From NCBI GenBank assembly GCA_046052705.1, contig JBJOLU010000216.1, positions 1-5,101 on the forward strand: a DNA stretch of 5,101 bases, given 5' to 3'. Both the position numbers and the translations under genes were made by a program. The notes beneath the pieces are model-generated. The model made no database searches, had not been told where the DNA came from, and saw only the letters and a list, made by a program, of their open reading frames with translations. This DNA is from JBBATK01 sp046052705 (GTDB lineage Bacteria; Bacteroidota; Ignavibacteria; Kapaibacteriales; NICIL-2). Within the stretch, counting starts at the first letter, position 1; each line of letters opens with the position of its first letter. This document shows, one piece after another, positions 1 to 5,101 of the stretch.

Positions 1-1225
1 CGTCGATATCAGGCATGGACACGCGATCGGGATTGAGAAATCGCTCGAAGAACAAATCGAATTTCAGCGGGTCGATTTTGGTAATTCCCAGGGCATAGGC
101 CACAAGCGATCCGGCAGCAGAGCCACGGCCGGGACCCACGCTCACGCCTCGTTCGCGCGCAGCGGCAATGAAGTCCTGTACAATCAAAAAGTACCCGGCA
201 TAGCCCATGCGTTTGATCACGCCAAGTTCAAACAGAGCGCGGTCTTGTACACCCTGTGTGAGAGGCTTATACAGCCGCTCCAGACCGAGCATGGTGAGTT
301 CCTCTAGGTACTCGTCCAGGTCTTTTGCCGAAGAAGTAGGCGGAATGGGGAAGATGGGCATCTTCAAATCGGTCTTCAGCTCTACGTCGCACTTCTCGGC
401 AATCTCCAGAGTATTCTCCACTGCAGAGGGATGAAGCTTGAACAGCTCCTTCATCTCTGCCTGTGTTTTGAAATACATTTCCGGCACTTTGTAGCGTAGG
501 TCACGAACATCGAAGGTGCCGGCCGTTGTTGCACTTACATCTTTGATCAAAAGATGTACGTTGTGCGGTACAGCGTGTTCCTTACGAATGTAGTGGCAGT
601 CGTTAGAGACAATCATCTTTATACCGCACTCTTCGGCAATGCGTGGTATTCCTTCCAGCACTGCTGCATCTTCGGGCAGGCCGTGATCCTGCAGCTCTAA
701 ATACCAATCGTCGCCAAACTGCTCCTTGAACCACAAGGCATTTTTTTTCGCGGTGTCGTAGTCGCCGCGTACAAGCGGTTCGTTCACCACGCCCGCAAGG
801 CAGGCCGAAACGGCGATCAATCCTTCTTTGTACTGAACCAACAGTTCGCGATCAATACGCGGCTTGTAATAGAAGCCCTCTGTGTGTCCCAGAGACACCA
901 GCTTCATGAGGTTTTTATATCCCTGGTTGTTCTTGGCAAGCAACACCAGGTGATGATAGTTGCGCTGCCCGGAACCTTTGCGGGTGGCTATGCGATCGAA
1001 TCGTGAACCCGTTGCCAGATACACTTCGCAACCGATAATCGGCTTGATGCCGGCCTTCTTTGCTTTCTTGTAAAACTCATAGCAGCCGAACATCACACCG
1101 TGGTCGGTAAGGGCAATTGCCGACTGCCCGTCTTCTACGGCTGCGCGAATAAGCTGATCCGGAGTGCAGGCAGCATCCAGCAGCGAATAGTGCGTGTGAT
1201 TATGTAAGTGGACGTAGTCCGACAT
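1..1225 (-). CDS. dnaE: DNA polymerase III subunit alpha, N-terminal part (runs off left edge)
   Basis: Catalytic subunit of the replicative DNA polymerase; it extends primers at the replication fork. Only the first 408 residues of a protein usually over 1,000 long are present. Residues 1-212 form the PHP domain: HLHNH at 6-10, D17, TDHG at 40-43, E67, H92, C142 and NDCHY at 208-212. All nine metal ligands known from proofreading PHP domains such as Mycobacterium tuberculosis DnaE1 appear to be present. The polymerase core begins near residue 330 with the very conserved GPGRGSAAGSLVAYALGI segment and FERFLNP. The window edge cuts just after PDID (405-408), the start of the PDxDxDF catalytic aspartate motif. 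The ATG at 1225 is chosen because it places HLHNH at the family's usual distance from the N terminus. No clear Shine-Dalgarno precedes it. It is divergent from the rmlD-like operon. DnaE family identity is certain; the C-terminal domains are not visible. Confidence 0.97.
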   Translation of the reverse strand, partial: MSDYVHLHNHTHYSLLDAACTPDQLIRAAVEDGQSAIALTDHGVMFGCYEFYKKAKKAGIKPIIGCEVYLATGSRFDRIATRKGSGQRNYHHLVLLAKNNQGYKNLMKLVSLGHTEGFYYKPRIDRELLVQYKEGLIAVSACLAGVVNEPLVRGDYDTAKKNALWFKEQFGDDWYLELQDHGLPEDAAVLEGIPRIAEECGIKMIVSNDCHYIRKEHAVPHNVHLLIKDVSATTAGTFDVRDLRYKVPEMYFKTQAEMKELFKLHPSAVENTLEIAEKCDVELKTDLKMPIFPIPPTSSAKDLDEYLEELTMLGLERLYKPLTQGVQDRALFELGVIKRMGYAGYFLIVQDFIAAARERGVSVGPGRGSAAGSLVAYALGITKIDPLKFDLFFERFLNPDRVSMPDID

Positions 1226-1278
1226 AGCTGCAAACCATCGATTAGGACGGAAAAAAAACTGCTGCGAAAGGAGGTAGA

Positions 1279-1302
1279 CAAAAATAACTGCGTGCAAGTC
1301 AA
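1279..1302 (-). promoter_or_regulatory. Possible dnaE promoter elements
   Basis: Read on the minus strand, TATTTTTG (1286 to 1279) matches the Bacteroidota -7 consensus TAnnTTTG and would give a leader of about 50 bases before the dnaE ATG at 1225. TTGACT (1302 to 1297) lies upstream and resembles a -35 or -33 element. The 13-base gap between TTG and the TAnnTTTG box is shorter than the roughly 17-23 bases usual in Bacteroidota, and a sigma-70 type -10 at the proper distance from TTGACT is weak. This is a motif match only; low confidence. Confidence 0.25.
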
Positions 1303-1446
1303 CACCGCGGCGAACTTATCAACAGCCGGACATCGTGCCTGTGCCTATAGCTCTACACGCCTCAACAAGCGGCATCAAATTGTATTTACTTCACGTGCTT
1401 CTACGGCATGGCTGTCTCCGGTGCCGCATAAATACACAGGTTCCGG

Positions 1447-1465
1447 TATGTTTGGCGTATATTTG
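1447..1465 (+). promoter_or_regulatory. Two TAnnTTTG boxes before the rmlD-like operon
   Basis: TATGTTTG (1447-1454) and TATATTTG (1458-1465) both fit the Bacteroidota -7 element TAnnTTTG. They lie 11 bases apart and end 20-31 bases before the ATG at 1486, so they are well placed to start a short-leader transcript of the operon. Neither has an evident TTG/TTTG -33 element 17-23 bases upstream, which weakens the call. They would mean nothing if the host does not use the Bacteroidota-type sigma factor. Confidence 0.3.
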
Positions 1466-1485
1466 AGCAATACCTTCATCACCTG

Positions 1486-2445
1486 ATGCAAACCACCACG
1501 GATATACTTCTGCTGGGCGCCGGCGGCAAAGTGGCGCGATCCATCGCACGACTGTTTCTTATGGAAACAGATTGGGCTGTAACCTTTCTTAGCAGCCGCG
1601 ATGTGAGTAGCGTTTATCCTCAATCTGCCAGAGCACAGGTACTGCAATGTTCCGCCACCGACACCAAAGAGGTGCGAAATATCTGCGCTCGTTTGCGGCC
1701 CAAGGTGGTGATTAACTGTGCTGCGATGACAAACGTTGATGCCTGCGAAAGCGATAAGCAACAAGCTTCAAGCTTAAACGTAAAGGTGGTAGAGAATCTT
1801 GTTCGGTCGTGCAGCATTCACGAGGCACATCTTATTCACTTCTCCACGGACTATGTATTCAACGGAGAAAAAGGGCCGTACACCGAAACCGACGTTCCCG
1901 ATCCCATCAACTATTATGGACGTACCAAACTGGCAGGGGAGAATGCCATACTGACCTCCGGAATTCCTGCTACCATACTGCGCACAAACATTGTGTACGG
2001 ACGCCTTCCGGGCGTGAAGACGGATTTTGTAACATGGGTTCGAGACAGCTGCGCAACGGGTACAGCTATATCTGTGGTGAACGATCAGTTCGGTAATCCA
2101 ACCGCGGCCTCCGATTTGGCGTTGGCCACAAAACGAGTGATTGAGAAAGGTCGCACCGGTATCTACAATATTGCGGGGCCTGAGTATCTGGATCGGTATT
2201 CCTTTGCCCGCCGCATAGCCGATTTTTTTGCGCTTGATTCCTCGAATATCCAACCGCAGTCTACCGCGATGCTCAATCAAGCGGCAAAGCGTCCACTGCG
2301 GGCAGGTCTTATTACGCTCAAAGCTGAAACAGACTTGGGCTTGAAACCCACGTGCATAGACGATGGCCTGTTGGAATATAAACGTGCCGATCAGTCGCGC
2401 CCGTCGGTGCTTGATGATTATTCATCTTCTTCCTCTGCATCATGA
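1486..2445 (+). CDS. RmlD-type SDR / dTDP-4-dehydrorhamnose reductase-like protein
   Basis: Extended-SDR oxidoreductase of 319 residues, close to the usual RmlD length of about 290-300. The N-terminal Rossmann fold has LLLGAGGKVA (8-17), a GxxGxxG motif whose third glycine is Ala17. Then come NCAAMTNVDACE (77-88), the STDYVFNG strand (120-127) with catalytic-type S120/T121, and YYGRTK (143-148) holding the YxxxK pair Y144/K148. RTNIVYG follows, as in RmlD. RmlD reduces dTDP-4-dehydrorhamnose to dTDP-L-rhamnose with NAD(P)H, but the fold is shared with other sugar-nucleotide reductases and MAT2B-like proteins. No rmlA, rmlB or rmlC lies beside it, so the substrate is open. The last 20 or so residues are a polar tail ending in a serine run. 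The ATG at 1486 is the only usual start between an upstream in-frame stop at 1429-1431 and the Rossmann motif. The stop overlaps the next gene as ATGA. Fold and family are sure; exact reaction is not. Confidence 0.85.
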   Translation: MQTTTDILLLGAGGKVARSIARLFLMETDWAVTFLSSRDVSSVYPQSARAQVLQCSATDTKEVRNICARLRPKVVINCAAMTNVDACESDKQQASSLNVKVVENLVRSCSIHEAHLIHFSTDYVFNGEKGPYTETDVPDPINYYGRTKLAGENAILTSGIPATILRTNIVYGRLPGVKTDFVTWVRDSCATGTAISVVNDQFGNPTAASDLALATKRVIEKGRTGIYNIAGPEYLDRYSFARRIADFFALDSSNIQPQSTAMLNQAAKRPLRAGLITLKAETDLGLKPTCIDDGLLEYKRADQSRPSVLDDYSSSSSAS

Positions 2446-4085
2446 TACCGGTTCTTACACCACAATCAATGCGGGAAGCAGACAGAGCCGGGGTGGAAGA
2501 ACTTGGCTACACCGGCATGCAACTCATGGAGAATGCCGCCCGGTCGGCTACATCCATTATCTCACAATTGCTCCCCGCAGGATCCTCTATCCTTGTAATG
2601 TGCGGAACGGGTAACAACGGCGGCGACGGTTTCGCTATTGCACGCATGTTGAAGAGCACAAGGAAAAACTACGCTGTTCGGGTGGTATGGATCGGCAGCC
2701 ATGAGCGCATGACCGCCGAGACCGCGCAAATGTTCACACAGTGCAGTGAAGCCGGTGTAGACGTGTTTCATGCCCAAAGCGAGCAAGACATTGAGAGCTT
2801 GGTGGTAGGGGGCGATGTAAACAATATTGCAAGCAGTAATGCACCCGATCATTCAATCGCTAAGCACGATACACCTACGCATGAGTATGAATGCATCATC
2901 GATGCGCTCTGCGGTATAGGCGGATCGAGTGAACTGCGCGGACTTGCAGTGCCATTGCTACGCTTGGTCAATGCCTTACCGGCTTTGCGCATTGCCATAG
3001 ATGTCCCTTCAGGCCTGGATGCTGCCACCGGGGATGCCCACGAGAATTGTTTTGTTGCCGATCATACTATCACCATGGCGGCAGTTAAATCCGGATTGTT
3101 CCTGAAGGGCGCTAAAGATGTATGCGGTAATGTGCGTGTGGCACCCATAGGCCTAAGTGATTCTATAGTTCAAAGCCGAGCCTTTGCCCACATTGTGGAA
3201 CACCATGATGTGATGGCGATGTATAGCCCCAGAAAAAGCGACACCTCCAAATTCGATTACGGTAGGGTATGTGTCATAGCCGGCTCGCGGGATATGCCGG
3301 GCGCTGCGGCCTTGTGCGCCAATGCGGCAATACTTTGCGGAGCAGGTATGGTGGAGCTATGCAGCACTGCGTTTCATCCGCACTTGCTGCCGGAAGTACT
3401 GCAAACGCATCTGCCGTCTACCGATATGGGGACCATTGCCGGAGAATCTATGGAGCGCCTTCGCGTGGCGTGCAGTAAAGCTGACTGTATCGTGATCGGC
3501 CCCGGAATTGGAAATCACGAGCAAACACTTTCCGTGATTGCCGCTCTGATAGCCGAGTTCGGCAACCACAAGCCGGTAATTGTTGATGCTGATGGATTGC
3601 GAGCAGTACCCTGCAGCGGTCCCGTTGGCGTGAATGTTGTATTGACGCCCCATCAAGGTGAACTTGCCAGACTGTTTCAGCGCTGTGAAGCCGCCGGCGC
3701 CTCGGTAAAGAGTGCCTCGGTGAAGTGTGCCTCGGCGAGGAGTGTCTCAGAGCTTGCATCTTATCTGGGCTGCATCGTGGTGGCAAAAGGCGTTCCGGTG
3801 CGCATCACAAATGGAAGCTACGAACTTTGGAATGTGAATGGCAATGCCGGTATGGCCACAGCCGGTAGTGGTGATGTAGCAGCCGGAGTGATAGCAGCTA
3901 TGGTGTGCAGGCTAAGCACGCAGCCATTGCTCTCTCGAGTTTCCGCGGGTGTCTATATTCATGCGTTGGCGGGTGATATGGCCGCCGAGCAGTACACGCA
4001 GGAGGGCGTAACTGCCTCTCGCATCGGTAGTCTGTTGCACGAAGCTTTGCGCGCGATAATTGCACTGCCGGAGCGCGCTCGATGA
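2442..4085 (+). CDS. nnr: Bifunctional NAD(P)H-hydrate epimerase / ADP-dependent NAD(P)H-hydrate dehydratase
   Basis: Metabolite-repair enzyme of 547 residues. The N-terminal domain interconverts R and S forms of hydrated NADH/NADPH; the C-terminal domain dehydrates the S form using ADP, restoring the cofactor. Epimerase half (YjeF_N, about 1-240): LMENAA (28-33), GNNGGDG (57-63), DALCGIG (154-160) and DVPSGLD (187-193). Dehydratase half (carbohydrate-kinase-like, about 255-547): YGRVCVIAGS (273-282), IGPGIG (352-357), VDADGL (381-386), LTPHQGE (401-407), AKG (448-450) and NAGMATAGSGDV (468-479), where D478 is the expected catalytic Asp. The family signature is usually GGTGD, so AGSGD is a mild variant. 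Both halves look intact, with a slightly long stretch at about 111-149 and a repeat-derived segment at 420-434. It overlaps the genes on both sides by four bases, implying coupled translation. The start ATG 2442 fits the family N terminus; no Shine-Dalgarno is seen. Confidence 0.95.
   Translation: MIPVLTPQSMREADRAGVEELGYTGMQLMENAARSATSIISQLLPAGSSILVMCGTGNNGGDGFAIARMLKSTRKNYAVRVVWIGSHERMTAETAQMFTQCSEAGVDVFHAQSEQDIESLVVGGDVNNIASSNAPDHSIAKHDTPTHEYECIIDALCGIGGSSELRGLAVPLLRLVNALPALRIAIDVPSGLDAATGDAHENCFVADHTITMAAVKSGLFLKGAKDVCGNVRVAPIGLSDSIVQSRAFAHIVEHHDVMAMYSPRKSDTSKFDYGRVCVIAGSRDMPGAAALCANAAILCGAGMVELCSTAFHPHLLPEVLQTHLPSTDMGTIAGESMERLRVACSKADCIVIGPGIGNHEQTLSVIAALIAEFGNHKPVIVDADGLRAVPCSGPVGVNVVLTPHQGELARLFQRCEAAGASVKSASVKCASARSVSELASYLGCIVVAKGVPVRITNGSYELWNVNGNAGMATAGSGDVAAGVIAAMVCRLSTQPLLSRVSAGVYIHALAGDMAAEQYTQEGVTASRIGSLLHEALRAIIALPERAR
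3699..3743 (+). repeat. Three in-frame 15-bp tandem repeats inside nnr
   Basis: Three successive 15-base units begin at 3699, 3714 and 3729, with consensus near GCCTCGGTGAAGAGT; a decayed fourth unit seems to start at 3744 (GTCTCAG). Each unit is five codons, giving ASVKS, ASVKC and ASARS at residues 420-434, so copy-number change would keep the reading frame. The units differ from each other at two to five positions. They sit between the conserved LTPHQGE motif and the LASYLGCIVVAKG strand of the dehydratase domain, a stretch that is variable in this family. Confidence 0.85.
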
Positions 4086-4474
4086 AACAAGCACGATCTG
4101 TGTTTTCTCGATTCGCTCCTGTTGTGCTGTTGAGCATTGCCATCTTCGTGGCTTCGTCCAGGGAGCAAGCGCCGATGCCGGATCTGGGCTTTACATGGCA
4201 AGACAAACTCTTCCATTTTTTAGCATTTACCGTGTATGGTTTGGCAGTGATACGAGCAGTTGTAGCATCGACCTCTCTCACTCGGCGAGATGTGGTAATT
4301 GTGATGATGATGGGCGCTGTATTTGCTGCCTCGGACGAGGTACATCAGATGTACGTGCCCGGTCGCAGCGCAGAAGTTGCTGACTGGTTAGCTGACGTGT
4401 CCGGCATGCTGGCGGCATTAGGCGTGTATTGGATGCACACAAAGCGCTCTATGCGCTTCAGGAGAGAATCATGA
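4082..4474 (+). CDS. VanZ-family small membrane protein
   Basis: Protein of 130 residues with four likely membrane segments at about 10-25, 43-62, 70-84 and 103-118 and a short basic C-terminal tail. The VanZ-like family marks are all visible: WQDKLFHFLAF (39-49), then SDEVHQMYVPGRSAEVADWLADVSG (84-108, key residues D85, E86, Q89, P93, R95, D101 and G108). The namesake VanZ raises teicoplanin resistance in enterococci, but single-copy chromosomal relatives in many phyla have no proven role, and no van genes are near. Its ATG lies in the ATGA overlap with the nnr stop, and a GGAG at 4070-4073 is nine or so bases upstream, the one plausible Shine-Dalgarno in the operon. Family assignment is sound; function unknown. 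Inner-membrane location is inferred from the hydrophobic segments. Confidence 0.88.
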   Translation: MKQARSVFSRFAPVVLLSIAIFVASSREQAPMPDLGFTWQDKLFHFLAFTVYGLAVIRAVVASTSLTRRDVVIVMMMGAVFAASDEVHQMYVPGRSAEVADWLADVSGMLAALGVYWMHTKRSMRFRRES

Positions 4475-4493
4475 ACCGTAGAACGGCAAGGCA

Positions 4494-5101
4494 ATGAAAA
4501 AGGAAATGTTTGAACTGCAGTCCGAGTGCCCGCATACTAAAGCTCGAACGGGGTTGCTTCATACCGATCATGGCACGGTGCAAACACCCATCTTCATGCC
4601 CGTAGGAACCCAAGGCTCGGTGAAGGCAATCGATCGCCGATCGCTGGATGAACTGGGCGCGCAGATTATTCTTTCGAATACCTACCACCTGTACCTTCGC
4701 CCCGGAAGCGAGGTACTGCATGGCTTTGGCGGCTTGCACAAGTTTATGGGTTGGAACAAACCCATACTCACCGATAGCGGCGGGTTTCAGGTGTTTTCGC
4801 TACGTGACTTGCGGAAAATTAGCGACGACGGCGTGGAGTTTCGTTCGCACATCGATGGCTCCAAACACTTCTTTACACCGGAGTCGGTGATTGGTATGCA
4901 GCGAGCCATTGGTTCGGATATCATGATGTGCTTTGATGAGTGCACGCCATATCCGTGCACACCCAAAGAGGCTAAGGTCTCCATGCTGCGCACTATCGAT
5001 TGGGAAGAGCGCTGCCTTGAAGAGCACGAGCGCAAGGAATATCCCTACGATTTTACCCAGCGATTGTTTGCCATAGGCCAGGGAAGTATCTACGAGGATT
5101 T
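4494..5101 (+). CDS. tgt: Queuine/preQ1 tRNA-guanine transglycosylase, N-terminal part (runs off right edge)
   Basis: Exchanges guanine 34 in the GUN anticodons of tRNA-Asp, -Asn, -His and -Tyr for preQ1, a step of queuosine synthesis. The first 202 residues of a protein usually near 375 long are present. Seen in order: TPIFMPVGTQGSVKA (31-45), LSNTYHLYLRPG (60-71), TDSGGFQVFSL (93-103) with D94 matching Asp102 of Zymomonas Tgt, FDECTPYP (147-154) with D148 matching Asp156, and IGQGSIYEDL at the edge with the substrate-contacting Gln196. The nucleophile Asp (280 in Zymomonas) and the zinc site lie beyond the window. The ATG at 4494 gives a normal N terminus; an in-frame ATG at 4506 is possible, as AAGGA lies directly before it but too close for a good Shine-Dalgarno. 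The gene begins 19 bp after the VanZ stop, so it is probably the fourth gene of the same transcript. Very sure of identity. Confidence 0.97.
   Translation, partial: MKKEMFELQSECPHTKARTGLLHTDHGTVQTPIFMPVGTQGSVKAIDRRSLDELGAQIILSNTYHLYLRPGSEVLHGFGGLHKFMGWNKPILTDSGGFQVFSLRDLRKISDDGVEFRSHIDGSKHFFTPESVIGMQRAIGSDIMMCFDECTPYPCTPKEAKVSMLRTIDWEERCLEEHERKEYPYDFTQRLFAIGQGSIYED

Larger units (their letters stand above)
1226..1485. promoter_or_regulatory. Divergent intergenic region between dnaE and the rmlD-like operon
   Basis: This 260-bp gap separates two genes read away from each other, so it must carry the promoters of both, unless dnaE or the operon is read from elsewhere. Visible on the plus strand are a run of eight A at 1251-1258, an AAAGGAGGT word at 1267-1275, and two TAnnTTTG words at 1447-1454 and 1458-1465. 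On the minus strand there is TATTTTTG (1286 to 1279) and TTGACT (1302 to 1297). I found no strong inverted repeat, terminator or riboswitch-like structure by eye. A plus-strand frame stays open through the gap and stops at 1486, but its translation resembles no family I know and is not annotated as a gene. That the gap is regulatory follows from gene orientation; no single site in it is proven. Confidence 0.6.

Noticed and set aside
1251..1258. Run of eight A (T on the other strand) as a rho-independent terminator
   Set aside because: No GC-rich hairpin directly precedes it on either strand, and in the minus direction it lies in the dnaE leader where a terminator is not expected.
1375..1764. 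Minus-strand open frame of 129 codons spanning the gap and the SDR start
   Set aside because: Most of it is antisense to the SDR Rossmann region and the translation shows no family features.
1774..2280. Minus-strand open frame of 168 codons opposite the SDR gene
   Set aside because: It lies wholly inside a gene with clear SDR motifs; its translation is rich in Arg, His, Cys and Ile with no recognisable domain, as expected from a mirror frame.
3699..3743. The short repeats as a CRISPR array
   Set aside because: Units are 15 bp, directly adjacent without spacers and in frame within a coding gene.
3357..4281. Several minus-strand open frames opposite nnr and the VanZ gene
   Set aside because: They are antisense to strongly conserved motifs of both proteins, and their translations are low-complexity Arg/His/Ser-rich.
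4082..4474. VanZ-family gene as a glycopeptide-resistance determinant
   Set aside because: No vanHAX, vanRS or mobile element is nearby; it sits in a housekeeping operon, and VanZ-like proteins are widespread without resistance function.
4471..4496. ATG at 4471 as the tgt start
   Set aside because: That frame gives only eight codons before a stop at 4495-4497; the tgt frame is set by the ATG at 4494.

Overview
The window is ordinary, gene-dense bacterial chromosome of roughly balanced GC. It holds five protein genes and one intergenic gap. The left edge is the N-terminal third of dnaE (DNA polymerase III alpha), read leftward. A 260-bp gap follows, and from it four genes are read rightward to the right edge. 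I saw no RNA gene, insertion sequence, CRISPR array, attachment site or convincing rho-independent terminator.

Layout: (1) 1-1225, minus strand, dnaE, cut off in the PDxDxDF catalytic motif. (2) 1226-1485, divergent intergenic region with a few promoter-like motifs. (3) 1486-2445, plus strand, an RmlD-type (dTDP-4-dehydrorhamnose reductase-like) SDR. (4) 2442-4085, a fused NAD(P)H-hydrate epimerase / ADP-dependent dehydratase (Nnr, formerly YjeF). (5) 4082-4474, a small VanZ-family membrane protein. (6) 4494 to the right edge, tgt (queuine tRNA-guanine transglycosylase), cut off about half way.

Genes 3-4 and 4-5 each overlap by four bases (ATGA), and tgt starts only 19 bp after the VanZ gene. 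The four are therefore very probably one transcript with coupled translation. Their roles are unrelated on the face of it: sugar-nucleotide or SDR chemistry, repair of damaged nicotinamide cofactors, a membrane protein of unknown role, and tRNA queuosine modification. This looks like a housekeeping cluster rather than a dedicated pathway.

Organism: the DnaE PHP domain start (HLHNHTHYSLLDA), the fused Nnr, the lack of clear Shine-Dalgarno sequences before most genes and several TAnnTTTG boxes suggest the Bacteroidota/Chlorobiota side of the FCB group, perhaps an Ignavibacteria- or Kapabacteria-like lineage. This is an inference from remembered family resemblance and could be wrong at the phylum level. 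I found no evidence for a new biological system. The most notable items are an in-frame 15-bp tandem repeat inside nnr, a DnaE with a fully conserved PHP metal site, the unusual operon company, and odd motifs in the divergent gap.
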